The notes: generated from the letters alone by a model not told the origin. A stretch of DNA of 64,000 nucleotides from Advenella incenata (GCF_004217095.1 NZ_SHKO01000002.1:248001-312000), one strand, 5' to 3'. Counted from the stretch's first letter, positions 1-9,077 are shown. Made by a program: numbers and translations.

Positions 1-547
1 TTCACTCGACTCCAAATGCAAGCTTGACTCCAAACCCGGTCAGCACGGCCGCACCTCTGGTGCCCGTACGTCCGACTACGGCCTGCAACTGCGTGAAAAG
101 CAAAAACTGAAACGTATGTACGGTGTGCTTGAAAAGCAATTCCGTAAATACTTCGCTGAAGCTGAGCGTCGCCGTGGCAACACTGGCGAGACCCTGATTC
201 AGTTGCTCGAATCACGTCTGGACAACGTTGTATACCGTATGGGTTACGGTTCAACACGTGCAGAAGCCCGTCAACTGGTTGCCCATGGTGCAATCGAGCT
301 GAACGGTCACAAAGCAGACATTCCATCAATGCTGGTCAGCAGCGGTGATGTTGTTTCTGTTCGTGAAAAGTCCAAAACACAGGCTCGTATCAAAGAGTCT
401 ATGGATCTGGCATCCGGCAACGGTCTGCCACAGTGGGTTGAAGTAGACACCAGCAAACTGACTGGTACCTTCAAACAGGCGCCGGATCGCGCTGATGTCG
501 CTCGTGATATCAACGAATCCATGATCGTCGAGCTGTACTCACGTTAA
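1..547 (+). CDS. rpsD: 30S ribosomal protein S4, 5' truncated
   Basis: Primary 16S-rRNA-binding protein of the small ribosomal subunit. The reading frame is open from base 2, so the true start lies left of the window. The visible part begins in the N-terminal zinc-finger-like region ([11 protein letters not shown]), continues through [20 protein letters not shown], and includes the S4 RNA-binding domain ([31 protein letters not shown]). The C-terminus [10 protein letters not shown] is typical. It is followed by rpoA and rplQ, the usual end of the alpha operon, although a terminator-like hairpin separates it from rpoA. Identification is certain; only the start is missing. Confidence 0.97.
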   Translation, partial: SLDSKCKLDSKPGQHGRTSGARTSDYGLQLREKQKLKRMYGVLEKQFRKYFAEAERRRGNTGETLIQLLESRLDNVVYRMGYGSTRAEARQLVAHGAIELNGHKADIPSMLVSSGDVVSVREKSKTQARIKESMDLASGNGLPQWVEVDTSKLTGTFKQAPDRADVARDINESMIVELYSR

Positions 548-559
548 TGCATCAAGAAA

Positions 560-590
560 AACAGGGAACCAATACGGTTTCCTGTTTTTT
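560..590 (+). terminator. Terminator-like hairpin between rpsD and rpoA
   Basis: An 11-bp stem (AACAGGGAACC at 560-570 pairing with GGTTTCCTGTT at 576-586, one G-U pair) with a 5-base loop runs straight into a T tract (585-590). It has the form of an intrinsic terminator inside what is normally one operon, so it may act as a partial terminator or attenuator, or as a processing site that sets the rpoA:rpsD ratio. Confidence 0.7.
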
Positions 591-680
591 GCAGTTTCAG
601 ATTTTATCCAAGTAGTATTTATCTTATCCATCAGCCTTATCGGTGTAACGAGCCGAGGGTATTGAAAAGGACACAGAGTT

Positions 681-1664
681 ATGTCTCAAGGTTTTTTGAA
701 ACCCCGTTCCATTGAAGTCACACCGGTTACCGAGAACCACGCTAAAGTGGTTATGGAACCGTTTGAACGTGGTTATGGCCACACGCTGGGTAACGCGCTG
801 CGTCGCATTTTGCTGTCTTCCATGACAGGTTTTGCGCCTACAGAAGTGCAGATTACAGGTGTGGTTCATGAGTACTCTACGCTGACAGGCGTGCGTGAAG
901 ATGTCGTTGACATCGTTCTGAACCTGAAGGGCATTGTATTCAAACTGAACAATCGTGAAGAAGTGACCGTTACGCTGCGCAAATCAGGCTCCGGCCCGGT
1001 ATTGGCCAGCGATATCGATCTGCCTCACGACGTAGAAATTATCAATCCGAATCACGTGATTGCGACGCTGACAGACAACGGCAAGCTCGAAATGCAAATC
1101 AAGATCGAGCAGGGTCGTGGTTATGTAGCTGGCAATATGCGCGCACTGACCGACGAGCGTTCGCACACCATCGGCCGTATCCAGATGGACGCCTCTTTCA
1201 GCCCCGTGCGCCGCGTCAGCTATGCTGTCGAAAGCGCCCGTGTTGAACAGCGTACCGACCTGGACAAGCTGATTCTGGATATTGAAACAAACGGCGTGAT
1301 TTCTCCTGAAGAAGCCGTGCGTCAGTCTGCCCGTATCCTGATGGACCAGATTTCCGTATTTGCAGCCCTGGAAGGCGCCAGCGATACATTCGAAACACCG
1401 GTCCGCGGCGTACCGCAAATTGATCCGGTCCTGCTGCGTCCTGTTGACGATCTCGAACTGACCGTTCGTTCGGCCAACTGCCTCAAAGCAGAAAACATCT
1501 ATTACATTGGTGATCTGATCCAGCGTACTGAAAACGAGCTGCTCAAAACACCGAACCTGGGCCGTAAATCTTTGAATGAAATCAAGGAAGTACTGGCTGC
1601 ACGTGGCCTGACCCTGGGCATGAAGCTGGAAAGCTGGCCGCCACTGGGTCTTGAGCGTCCTTAA
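681..1664 (+). CDS. rpoA: DNA-directed RNA polymerase alpha subunit
   Basis: Alpha subunit: the N-terminal domain dimerises and nucleates beta/beta' assembly, and the C-terminal domain contacts UP elements and activators. At 327 residues it is the usual length for betaproteobacteria. The N-terminal domain shows [20 protein letters not shown] and [17 protein letters not shown]. The C-terminal domain shows [20 protein letters not shown], with the DNA-contacting R and N residues, and [19 protein letters not shown]. An AAAGGA Shine-Dalgarno sequence precedes the ATG. It follows rpsD and precedes rplQ. Confidence 0.98.
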   Translation: MSQGFLKPRSIEVTPVTENHAKVVMEPFERGYGHTLGNALRRILLSSMTGFAPTEVQITGVVHEYSTLTGVREDVVDIVLNLKGIVFKLNNREEVTVTLRKSGSGPVLASDIDLPHDVEIINPNHVIATLTDNGKLEMQIKIEQGRGYVAGNMRALTDERSHTIGRIQMDASFSPVRRVSYAVESARVEQRTDLDKLILDIETNGVISPEEAVRQSARILMDQISVFAALEGASDTFETPVRGVPQIDPVLLRPVDDLELTVRSANCLKAENIYYIGDLIQRTENELLKTPNLGRKSLNEIKEVLAARGLTLGMKLESWPPLGLERP

Positions 1665-1830
1665 GGTTCAATAGTGTTGGCAGCAGGCCTCAAAGCCTGC
1701 CGCCAGCATGAGCCCTGGCTCATATTTGCTGTAAAATTGCAGGTTCCCGCAAGGGGCCAAAAGAACCGGATAGTTTCGGGTATTTCATATATGATCTCCT
1801 GATTCTGTTCCTATACCAACCGGACCGCCA

Positions 1831-1850
1831 GTTATGACAGCCGTCATAAC
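1831..1850. repeat. Inverted repeat in the rpoA-rplQ spacer
   Basis: A perfect 8-bp inverted repeat, GTTATGAC-AGCC-GTCATAAC, lies in the 252-bp gap between rpoA and rplQ. No T tract follows, so it is not an intrinsic terminator. It could be a protein-binding site or an RNA structure in the rplQ leader. The sequence gives no further clue. Confidence 0.4.
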
Positions 1851-1916
1851 AGGATAGAAGAACCGGTCAAACAGACGGCATAAGCTGTCTTTAACTTAGA
1901 TTCAAAGGAAATTATT

Positions 1917-2306
1917 ATGCGTCACCGTAGTGGTCTACGTAAGCTGAACCGTACCAGCAGCCATCGCCTGGCGATGTTTCGCAACATGTCTGTATCTCTG
2001 ATTCAGCACGAAGCGATCAAAACAACATTGCCAAAAGCCAAAGAGCTGCGCCGTGTCATCGAGCCCCTTATCACCCTGGCCAAAGAGCCGACCCTGGCTA
2101 ACAAACGCCTGGCATTCGCCCGTCTGCGCGACCGCGATGCTGTGGTTAAACTGTTTGCCGAAATCGGTCCTCGCTATAAAGAGCGTAACGGTGGTTACAC
2201 CCGCGTTCTGAAAATGGGCTTCCGTCAAGGCGATAACGCACCAATGGCATTCATGGAACTGGTTGACCGTCCTGAAGTTGCCGACGAAGTGGTTGACGCC
2301 GAGTAA
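1917..2306 (+). CDS. rplQ: 50S ribosomal protein L17
   Basis: Large-subunit protein near the peptide exit tunnel. The whole protein matches the L17 family: [20 protein letters not shown] at the N-terminus, then [38 protein letters not shown] and the C-terminal [18 protein letters not shown]. At 129 residues it is of normal length. An AAAGGAAA ribosome-binding site precedes the ATG. It is the last gene of the alpha operon and is followed by a strong terminator. Confidence 0.97.
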   Translation: MRHRSGLRKLNRTSSHRLAMFRNMSVSLIQHEAIKTTLPKAKELRRVIEPLITLAKEPTLANKRLAFARLRDRDAVVKLFAEIGPRYKERNGGYTRVLKMGFRQGDNAPMAFMELVDRPEVADEVVDAE

Positions 2307-2396
2307 GGCTGACATCCGATAGTCGACAGCCGGTGTGTATGCACCGGCGGGCGTCGCAGTATTTCTTTGCCAGTGCGGATATACTGCTCTGGCGGC

Positions 2397-2426
2397 AAAA
2401 GGCACCTGTTTAGGCAGGTGCCTTTT
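2397..2426. terminator. Terminator after rplQ
   Basis: A perfect 12-bp stem (AAAAGGCACCTG at 2397-2408 with CAGGTGCCTTTT at 2415-2426) has a 6-base loop. The A and T runs at the stem ends allow it to work in both directions. It lies between rplQ and the convergent SDR gene. Confidence 0.85.
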
Positions 2427-2526
2427 GCTTTTATACAGCCTGTGACTCAGACATCATTTATATCAACGGCCTCTGATCGCGCTTTGCCGTTTGGAGGCAA
2501 CGTTTCGTATCTGTCCGTTTTACCGT

Positions 2527-3273
2527 TTAAAGGCCGACGACACCTCCATCGACGATAATTTCACTGCCTCGCATATATTGCGATTCATCCGATAGCAGAA
2601 AAATAACGGCATTGGCTATTTCCGCAGGTGTTCCGATGCGCCCTGCAGGCACGATGGACGTCAAATGCTGCATGAAGTTCGGGTTGCCGGCTTTGAGCTG
2701 TTCCACGGCAGGTGTCTCGGTCGGCCCCGGCGAGACACTGTTCACGCGTATGCCCTGCTCGATAAATTCACGAGACAGGGTGCGCGCCAGCGAAAGCAGG
2801 GCCGCCTTGCTTGCCGCATAAGCTGAGCTGTCCGGAAATCCAATATGGGCGGACACCGATCCGCAAAGCACCACAGAGCTCGGATTTTCCAACAAGGGAA
2901 CGAGGGTCTGCAATAAAAAGAATGGTCCTTTGAGGTTGGTGTCCATAAGCCGGTCATAGTCTTGTTGCTGCCACCGGGATAGCGGCATGTGCGTGACATC
3001 GGCAGCACACAGAAAAGCGGCGTCCAGGCTTCCCCAGTGGTGGGCGATGCGCTCGCTGACAACTGATAGGGCATTGATGTCTGATATGTCCGACTGCACA
3101 GTCAGAATAGCCCCGTTCGATTCTTCGGCCACCTGATCCAGCGTATGCTGGCGACGGCCGGTGACCATCACACTGGCGCCTTCCCGCAGGGCGTGGCGCG
3201 CGGCGGCCAGCCCGATACCTGAAGTGCCGCCTGTGATCAAAATCCGTTTGTTCGTTAATCTGTTCATTTTCAC
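2527..3273 (-). CDS. SDR family oxidoreductase
   Basis: Classical short-chain dehydrogenase/reductase of 248 residues, presumably NAD(P)H-dependent and cytoplasmic. Visible are the Rossmann motif TGGTSGIG (about residue 14), an NNAG-equivalent region (CAADVTH), the active-site YAASK with the preceding catalytic Ser (CGSVSAHIG), and the C-terminal IIVDGG. It is divergent from the HxlR regulator at 3349 with a 75-bp shared promoter region, which suggests it is that regulator's target. Regulators of this type often sense quinones or reactive electrophiles, so carbonyl or quinone reduction is a reasonable guess. The substrate cannot be told from sequence. Confidence 0.9.
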   Translation of the reverse strand: MKMNRLTNKRILITGGTSGIGLAAARHALREGASVMVTGRRQHTLDQVAEESNGAILTVQSDISDINALSVVSERIAHHWGSLDAAFLCAADVTHMPLSRWQQQDYDRLMDTNLKGPFFLLQTLVPLLENPSSVVLCGSVSAHIGFPDSSAYAASKAALLSLARTLSREFIEQGIRVNSVSPGPTETPAVEQLKAGNPNFMQHLTSIVPAGRIGTPAEIANAVIFLLSDESQYMRGSEIIVDGGVVGL

Positions 3274-3316
3274 GTTCCGGTTTCAATTGCCAGTGGCCAG
3301 TGTAATTGGCTGGGTA

Positions 3317-3330
3317 TACTATAGATAGTA
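3317..3330. promoter_or_regulatory. Putative HxlR-family operator
   Basis: The perfect inverted repeat TACTAT-AG-ATAGTA lies between the divergent SDR and HxlR genes. Further TAGTA/TACTA half-sites follow at 3326-3330 and 3344-3348, the last reaching the HxlR start codon. HxlR/YodB-type regulators generally bind such TACT/AGTA dyads, so this is probably the autoregulatory site for both genes. Confidence 0.55.
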
Positions 3331-3348
3331 GGTACCAAAAGGTTACTA

Positions 3349-3804
3349 ATGGACAAAAATAATACGCTTGCGTCACTATCAGGCTTGGCACAGATGAAAA
3401 AAAATGTTTCCGTTCCCGCTCGTAGCAATCTATGTCCGGTCGCACGGTTTGGCGAAATACTTGCCGGCAAATGGGCAACTCCGGTGATTTATCGCTTGAT
3501 ATTGGCTGACGGACCAGTGCGCTTTAACACCTTGCAGCGGACATTGCGACCCATCTCGCAAAAGGAGCTCAGTCGGCACCTGCGACACTTCGAAGCGCTG
3601 GGCATGGTCACGCGGCAGGTGTATGCAGAAGTTCCGCCGCGTGTAGAGTACCTTGTGACCGATTTTGGTCGGACCTTGCGAGAGCCCATAGAGGCGCTCG
3701 CGCACTGGGCCGAACAATATTTTCCCGTGTCAGGACAGGTGCATGCAGCCACGCCGGACCAACAGCATGCCCTAGTGGCTGCTGCCCAAGGCGACCGGGC
3801 TTAG
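3349..3804 (+). CDS. HxlR-type winged-helix transcriptional regulator
   Basis: DNA-binding regulator of 151 residues. The HxlR domain spans about residues 27-120: CPVARFGEILAGKWATPVIY, FNTLQRTLRPISQKELSRHL, FEALGMVTRQVYAEVPPRVE, YLVTDFG. The Cys just before the first helix (SNLCPV) is the position used for thiol sensing in YodB/HypR-like members; whether it senses here is inferred. The first 25 residues and the C-terminal tail are not conserved features. It is divergent from the SDR gene and has a palindrome immediately upstream of its start, so it is probably autoregulated. Confidence 0.88.
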   Translation: MDKNNTLASLSGLAQMKKNVSVPARSNLCPVARFGEILAGKWATPVIYRLILADGPVRFNTLQRTLRPISQKELSRHLRHFEALGMVTRQVYAEVPPRVEYLVTDFGRTLREPIEALAHWAEQYFPVSGQVHAATPDQQHALVAAAQGDRA

Positions 3805-4035
3805 TTGATATCTTTGCCGTGCGTGCAACAGAGCGCAATCGGCTACCGGCCATGCACGCCATGGTTCCGGGCGGAATTCGCATAGATATGCCGCAGTGGG
3901 GGCAGCCCTTTGCTGATGCCGCATTGGGCACTTTTTATTACGGCTGCATTTTTTCAGATTCATGACAGTCGCACCCGCGCTACAATAAGGCCTGCAAAAA
4001 TTCCCCCCTTCTTTTCCCCCCAACAGGAACGAACA

Positions 4036-5280
4036 ATGCGTGCTTCGTCTGTGTCAGGTCTTGCTGCGCCCGCAGAACGTGACTACCAAAAAAATGCAAG
4101 AAAAGCCATCTGGGCTTCATCAATCGGTTATGCCCTGGACGGATTTGATCTGTTGATCCTGGGCTTTATTTTGTCGGCCGTCAGTGCGGGCCTGGGCCTG
4201 ACCAGCACCGAAGCGGGCTCGCTGGTAACCTGGACCCTGGTGGGCGCGGTGATCGGTGGCGTCGGCTTTGGCCTGCTTAGCGATATCTACGGCCGGGTCC
4301 GGGTGCTGACCTGGACTATCCTCCTGTTTGCGATCTTCACGGGAATGTGCGCCCTGGCGCAGGGCTATTGGGACCTGCTGGTGTATCGCACTATCGCCGG
4401 GCTGGGGCTGGGTGGTGAATTTGGCATTGGTATGGCGCTGGCCACTGAAGCCTGTCGTCCTTCGCAGCGTGCCCGGGTGTCTTCGTATGTCGGCCTCGGC
4501 TGGCAGGCCGGTGTACTGGCTGCAGCGCTGCTGACGCCGCTATTGCTGCCCATTATCGGCTGGCGCGGCATGTTCGCCGTTGGCGTGTTGCCGGCCATTG
4601 TTTCGTTTTTTGTGCGCTCCTACATTGGTGAGCCCGAACACTTTGTCAAATCCGCCCCGGTAGCGAAGTCATTTACGTTTGCGCCACTACGATTGTTGGT
4701 AGCCGATGCGGAAACCGTAAGACGCAGCATCGGGGTGATTATCCTGTGCTCGGTGCAAAACTTCGGTTATTACGGCCTGATGATCTGGATGCCTTCGTAC
4801 CTGTCCACCCAGTTCGGCTATTCGCTCACCAAATCAGCCAGTTGGACGGCCATGACCGTGCTGGGCATGAGCCTGGGCATCTGGCTGTTCGGGCAACTGG
4901 CAGATCGCATTGGCCGTCGCCCCAGTTTTCTGCTCTATCAGGTCGGCGCCGTTGTCATGGTTTACGTCTATTCCCAGCTCACGACCCCCACCGCGCTATT
5001 GTGGGGTGGGGCGCTGATGGGCGTTTTTGTCAATGGTATGATTGGCGGGTACGGGGCGCTGATTTCGGAGCTATATCCCCGGGCAGCCAGAGCCACCGCG
5101 CAAAATGTGCTGTTCAATATCGGCCGGGCCATCGGCGGTTTCGGACCGGTGGTGGTCGGTGCGCTGGCGGCAGCGTATTCCTTTGAAGTGGCCCTGGCGT
5201 TGCTGGCGTCCCTTTATATACTGGACATTATCGCGACCCTGTTCCTGATTCCTGAACGCAAGGGGATGGAACTGGAGTAA
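4036..5280 (+). CDS. MFS transporter, aromatic acid:H+ symporter (AAHS) type
   Basis: Twelve-helix inner-membrane carrier of 414 residues. The first helix carries the family signature ASSIGYALDGFDLLILGF, where the Asp is typical of AAHS benzoate and hydroxybenzoate carriers. The loop 2-3 motif is GLLSDIYGRVRVL and the loop 8-9 repeat is QLADRIGRRPSF. The start at 4036 has an AGGAAC ribosome-binding site at correct spacing; an upstream in-frame ATG at 3910 would add an unlikely N-terminal extension. The substrate is probably an aromatic or other small organic acid. No catabolic gene sits next to it; cutA follows at 25 bp. Confidence 0.85.
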   Translation: MRASSVSGLAAPAERDYQKNARKAIWASSIGYALDGFDLLILGFILSAVSAGLGLTSTEAGSLVTWTLVGAVIGGVGFGLLSDIYGRVRVLTWTILLFAIFTGMCALAQGYWDLLVYRTIAGLGLGGEFGIGMALATEACRPSQRARVSSYVGLGWQAGVLAAALLTPLLLPIIGWRGMFAVGVLPAIVSFFVRSYIGEPEHFVKSAPVAKSFTFAPLRLLVADAETVRRSIGVIILCSVQNFGYYGLMIWMPSYLSTQFGYSLTKSASWTAMTVLGMSLGIWLFGQLADRIGRRPSFLLYQVGAVVMVYVYSQLTTPTALLWGGALMGVFVNGMIGGYGALISELYPRAARATAQNVLFNIGRAIGGFGPVVVGALAAAYSFEVALALLASLYILDIIATLFLIPERKGMELE

Positions 5281-5305
5281 TTTCACCTACTCAGGAGTGT
5301 TTCCA

Positions 5306-5629
5306 ATGACAACTGACTGCGTGGTCATGTACACCACCGTTCCCGATACGCTGCTGGCAAAACGCATCGCGCATCTGCTGGTAGAAGAGCATCTGGCTGC
5401 CTGTGTGAACTTAAGCCCTGCCGGTCTGTCTATTTATTTATGGGAAGAGAACGTCGAAGGGACCGAGGAAATCACCCTTACCATCAAGACCTCCAGCCGG
5501 GCCAGTCTGCGCTGCCAGGAGCGAATTGTGCAGTTGCACCCCTACGACGTTCCTGAAATTATTATTTTGCCCGTCATTGGCGGGCATGTGCCGTATCTGG
5601 ACTGGGTGCGGGCGCAAACATCGGTATAG
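5306..5629 (+). CDS. cutA: Divalent-cation tolerance protein CutA
   Basis: Small trimeric ferredoxin-like-fold protein (107 residues) of the CutA1 family, linked to divalent metal tolerance. Matching segments are TTVPDTLLAKRIAHLLVEE, HLAACVNL, the metal/thiol-relevant Cys in that motif, E-E-I-T-L-T-I-K-T, and LHPYDVPEII followed by YLDWV. I chose the ATG at 5306, 8 bases after an AGGAG, rather than the GTG inside the ribosome-binding site at 5297. It is followed 9 bp later by dsbD; the cutA-dsbD pairing is common in proteobacteria and suggests co-transcription. Confidence 0.95.
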   Translation: MTTDCVVMYTTVPDTLLAKRIAHLLVEEHLAACVNLSPAGLSIYLWEENVEGTEEITLTIKTSSRASLRCQERIVQLHPYDVPEIIILPVIGGHVPYLDWVRAQTSV

Positions 5630-5638
5630 AGAGGTCGC

Positions 5639-7624
5639 GTGTTCACGTCGTCGGATTTGAAGGGCCGCATTATGTGGCTGTTGGGGCTTATGGCCATGCT
5701 GTTGCTGCTGGCAGCCCCTGCTGTTCATGCGGAAGAAGAGTTTCTTGATCCGGAGCAGGCCTTTGTCTTTTCTGCGCAAATGCAGACGCCATCCGAGTTG
5801 CGCATAGATTATCGCATCGCGCCCAAATACTATATGTATCGTGAGCGCTTCGAATTTCATATTAAAGATGATGCGGACAAATCCCAGGTCGCGGCCCTGC
5901 TGGGCGCACCGGTGCTTCCCAAGGGGGAGGTAAAGTACGACCCGACCTTCGACAAAAACATGGAGGTCTATCATAACCAGGTAAGTATTCGTCTGCCACT
6001 GCTCAAGCAGACAACGCCCCGCACTGTGCAGGTGGTAGGGCAGGGGTGCGCCGATGCCGGCCTGTGCTATCCCCCGATCACCTATGATATCGTCCTGGAG
6101 CCCGCGCCCGGCGGCGGCATGAGTATTACCGGCGGCACGCCTGGCGTCAAAAAAGGGAGTGCGCCGGCTGGTGCAGTCAGCACGCCACTGGTAGACAATA
6201 ACGCGTCTGGCTCGGAGCAAAGCGCAGATCAGGCCGGGCAGCAGGCCTCTGGCCCTGCCTCTACGGCGGTTTCTGCAGATTCCGGTAATGCCTCGCTGTT
6301 TGATGCCGGCGATACCACTATTGCCCAATGGCTGTCAGAGGCGGGCCTGGCGCGCATACTGCTGATCTGTTTCGCGCTGGGCGTGGTGCTTTCGTTTACG
6401 CCCTGCGTCTTGCCCATGCTGCCTATCTTGTTGTCGGTTATTGTGGGAGACCAGAAGGCGCGCGGGGGTGTCCCATCCAAAGGGCGCGGTTTTGCGCTCA
6501 CGCTCATGTACGTGCTGGGCACGGCCATTGTGTACACGTTGCTGGGCATTGCGGCCGCCTCTGTCGGTTCCGTGCTGGCAGCCTGGATCCAGAACCCCTG
6601 GGTGCTCTCGGCGTTCGCGGTGGTGCTCATTATTCTTGCCATTGGCATGTTCGGCGCTTTTACCATACAGGTGCCGGTATCGCTGCAAACCTCACTGAAC
6701 AGCAAAGTATCGCGGATGCCCGGCGGGCGCTATGGTGGCGCTTTCGGCATGGGCATGCTGTCGGCGCTTATTTGTGGCCCCTGCGTGGCCGCGCCGCTAG
6801 CCGGTATTCTGCTGTTCATCTCCCAGACCGGCAACCTGGTGCTGGGTGGCCTGGCGCTGTTTGTGCTGGCCTGGGGGCAGGGCTTCTCGCTGCTGATCCT
6901 TGGCGCCACTTCCGGTGCGCTCATGCCCAAGGCGGGCCCCTGGATGGAAGCGATCAAGTATTTCTGCGGCTTGTTGCTTCTGGCAACGGCGCTGTGGATG
7001 CTGATGCCCGTTTTGCCCCTGTGGGCTCAAATGCTGGGCTGGGCGTTTCTGAGTATGTGTCTGGCGGTGCTGCTGGGCGCCTTCCGCAGTGACACCGGTC
7101 CTGTCGCCAGCGCCGGCCCGTTGCGGCTTATATTGCGTGCGCTTGGCCTGCTGGCTGCCGCGTGGGCATTGCTGTTGCTGGTGGGCCTGGCAACTGGCAG
7201 CCGGGATCCGCTCGCGCCCCTCAAAGGGATCGCACAGGTAAACGGAGCCGCGCAATCGAGCGTTGCCAAAGTGCAGTTCGAAAGGGTGCGGTCGCTGGCA
7301 GAGCTCGAGGCACGCATTGCGGCGGCCGGTAAACCTGTCATGTTGGACTTTTACGCCGATTGGTGCATTTCCTGTCACGAAATGGAAAAATTCACCTTTT
7401 CCGATAGCCGGGTGGCCAGTGCCATGAGCGCCATACTTGTATTGCAGGCCGATGTAACCGGCAACAATGAACAGGATCGCGAACTGCTCAAGCGCTTTCG
7501 CCTGTTCGGCCCGCCGGGCATTATCTTCTTTGACCGCAATGGCCAGGAAATGAAGGACAACCGTGTGGTCGGTTTCCAGAAGGCGGACAAATTTCTGGAA
7601 AAATTGCAGCTGGCGCAGCGCTAA
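5639..7624 (+). CDS. dsbD: Thiol:disulfide interchange protein DsbD
   Basis: Inner-membrane electron conduit that passes reducing power from cytoplasmic thioredoxin to the periplasm (DsbC, DsbG, cytochrome c maturation). All three domains are present: a signal peptide (MLLLLAAPAVHA), the alpha domain with its Cys pair (GCADAGLCYPP), a hydrophobic core with the two redox Cys (SFTPCVLPMLPIL and LICGPCVAAPL), and the thioredoxin-like gamma domain with WCISCHEME. A low-complexity Ser/Ala/Gly linker of about 60 residues (roughly 165-220) joins alpha to the core. The GTG start gives a charged n-region; an ATG at 5672 with GAAGGG upstream is a credible alternative. Confidence 0.95.
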   Translation: MFTSSDLKGRIMWLLGLMAMLLLLAAPAVHAEEEFLDPEQAFVFSAQMQTPSELRIDYRIAPKYYMYRERFEFHIKDDADKSQVAALLGAPVLPKGEVKYDPTFDKNMEVYHNQVSIRLPLLKQTTPRTVQVVGQGCADAGLCYPPITYDIVLEPAPGGGMSITGGTPGVKKGSAPAGAVSTPLVDNNASGSEQSADQAGQQASGPASTAVSADSGNASLFDAGDTTIAQWLSEAGLARILLICFALGVVLSFTPCVLPMLPILLSVIVGDQKARGGVPSKGRGFALTLMYVLGTAIVYTLLGIAAASVGSVLAAWIQNPWVLSAFAVVLIILAIGMFGAFTIQVPVSLQTSLNSKVSRMPGGRYGGAFGMGMLSALICGPCVAAPLAGILLFISQTGNLVLGGLALFVLAWGQGFSLLILGATSGALMPKAGPWMEAIKYFCGLLLLATALWMLMPVLPLWAQMLGWAFLSMCLAVLLGAFRSDTGPVASAGPLRLILRALGLLAAAWALLLLVGLATGSRDPLAPLKGIAQVNGAAQSSVAKVQFERVRSLAELEARIAAAGKPVMLDFYADWCISCHEMEKFTFSDSRVASAMSAILVLQADVTGNNEQDRELLKRFRLFGPPGIIFFDRNGQEMKDNRVVGFQKADKFLEKLQLAQR

Positions 7625-7997
7625 CGATGCAGCGGTGGTCATCCTTTTGTTGACCAGGCTGTGTGGGCAAAAGGTCATGGCCCAAACGGGACTGCCGGCC
7701 GGTTGAGCGTGGGATGTCAGAGGGAAATAAAGGGGATGCGACCCGCATGGGTCTGTTCCGATAATGAACACAGTCTTTGACAGTGATCTTCCCCGACAGA
7801 TTGGCGGGCCGCGCGCAGCGGCGCTTGCCGTCAAAGCCTGAAGTCTGCTATCGCCGGTTGCAGCGATGGCCCTGCCGTTTCTTTCAGTAAGCGACAGTCA
7901 TGCCCTGGCAAGTGACCGGTTGCGGGAGAAGACGCTAATGATATTGCTATCCGGGTGTGACAACACGCCGGATGTGGATGCAGCAAGAGGAGAGGAT
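7625..7997. other. Gene-free stretch between dsbD and the Cas2-like gene
   Basis: 373 bp between two convergent genes. I see a CCTTTTG/CAAAAGG inverted pair about 20 bases apart near 7643-7674 and a short ATGCG-ACC-CGCAT dyad near 7737, but no T tract, convincing ORF or RNA gene. Confidence 0.4.
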
Positions 7998-8264
7998 TCA
8001 GTCCAGATCGAGCCAGCTGCGGTTCTTTTCCGAAAGACCGATGCCAGCCCATTTATTTCCCAGTTCGATCACCAGGAGACTGTCGTTGGTATCAAGGGCA
8101 GGCAGCAAAAGCTCGCGTACCTGTGTGACCCCCAGATTGGTCGCCACGATATAGCTCGAATCGTAGCAATGCCAGCGGCTGGGGAAATGTTCATCTATGA
8201 GCTGTTTTAACTTGGTAAATCGGGTACCCAGTAGACGGCGGTCATACGTGATCAGCACTTTCAT
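7998..8264 (-). CDS. Small Cas2/VapD-fold-like protein (SinR-like family)
   Basis: 88-residue protein starting MKVLITYDRRLLG and ending SWLDLD. The pattern of a first beta strand ending in YD, a WHCYDSSYIV block and an N-D-S-L-L-V-I-E-L strand followed by a WxGxGLSEKNRSWL tail resembles small stand-alone proteins annotated as SinR-like or Cas2-like, which share the ferredoxin fold of Cas2. This assignment is by pattern recall, not by search. No CRISPR array, cas gene or obvious antitoxin is adjacent. The start at 8264 is preceded by GGGGAAATGAG. Function unknown; a nuclease or RNA-binding role is only a possibility. Confidence 0.6.
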   Translation of the reverse strand: MKVLITYDRRLLGTRFTKLKQLIDEHFPSRWHCYDSSYIVATNLGVTQVRELLLPALDTNDSLLVIELGNKWAGIGLSEKNRSWLDLD

Positions 8265-8451
8265 CTCATTTCCCCTGACTATGAAAAACCATTCCCGATA
8301 TAGTAATACAAATCCGCGACAATGGGCCAGATAGTTGCGGCGCAGGGCTGACGGCTCAGGGATTGCCCGGGTTGTTGTCCGCGCATATGTTGCTGTACAC
8401 AGAGTTGAAATACCAGCGCCATATAATAAAAAAATCATCGCGGAAATTTCA

Positions 8452-9006
8452 ATGACCATGTCAACTTGCGGACGCGTGCTGTCCGTGGCCAAAGACGATA
8501 CACATCGCTTTTCCAAAATCCCCACATCAGAAATATGCATTGTGGCTGGCCTTGGCGTCCAGGGCGATGCGCATGCAGGCGTAACCGTCAAGCATCGCTC
8601 CAGGGTCGCTGTAGATCCGACGCAGCCGAACTTGCGACAAGTTCATCTGATGCACGCCGAACTCTTTGAGGAGCTCCAAGGCAAAGGCTTTAATGTGGGG
8701 CCTGCTGACCTGGGCGAAAACATCACCACTGAGGGCGTTGATCTGCTGTCTTTACCCAGGGACACCTTGCTCAGGATTGGAGACGATGCCCTTTTGCAGG
8801 TAACGGGCCTTCGTAATCCTTGCGCGCAAATAGACCGGTTCCAGATGGGTCTGCTCAAGGCGGTGTTGCTGCGTCAGCCCAATAGGGATTTGATCCGCAA
8901 AGCCGGTATTATGACGATTGTGATAGCGGGGGGAACGGTTCGCGCAGGAGACCCGATTCATGTTCAGTATCCCATGCCTCCCTACCTGCCGCTGGAGCGG
9001 GTGTAG
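8452..9006 (+). CDS. MOSC domain-containing protein
   Basis: 184-residue protein made almost entirely of a MOSC domain, the sulfur-carrier beta-barrel found at the C-terminus of molybdenum cofactor sulfurases and in YiiM/mARC-type enzymes. Visible signatures are the VQGDAHAG turn, RQVHLMHAELFEEL, GENITTEGVDLLSL, and the conserved Cys of the family in TGLRNPCAQIDRF. Such stand-alone proteins reduce N-hydroxylated compounds or handle sulfur on Moco; which applies here is not decidable. The start could be the ATG at 8452 or at 8458; the open frame extends further upstream without a good ribosome-binding site. It is divergent from the Cas2-like gene. Confidence 0.85.
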   Translation: MTMSTCGRVLSVAKDDTHRFSKIPTSEICIVAGLGVQGDAHAGVTVKHRSRVAVDPTQPNLRQVHLMHAELFEELQGKGFNVGPADLGENITTEGVDLLSLPRDTLLRIGDDALLQVTGLRNPCAQIDRFQMGLLKAVLLRQPNRDLIRKAGIMTIVIAGGTVRAGDPIHVQYPMPPYLPLERV

Positions 9007-9077
9007 GAACACAGCGTTTTCCAGTGTCGCTTGCCTTTGAAAAGCAGCTTGGTCGGTAGGCCTACTGTCGGTTTTGC

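Noticed and set aside
7998-8264. Part of a CRISPR-Cas adaptation module
   Set aside because: No repeats, cas1 or other cas genes nearby; the Cas2-like fold alone is not evidence of CRISPR.
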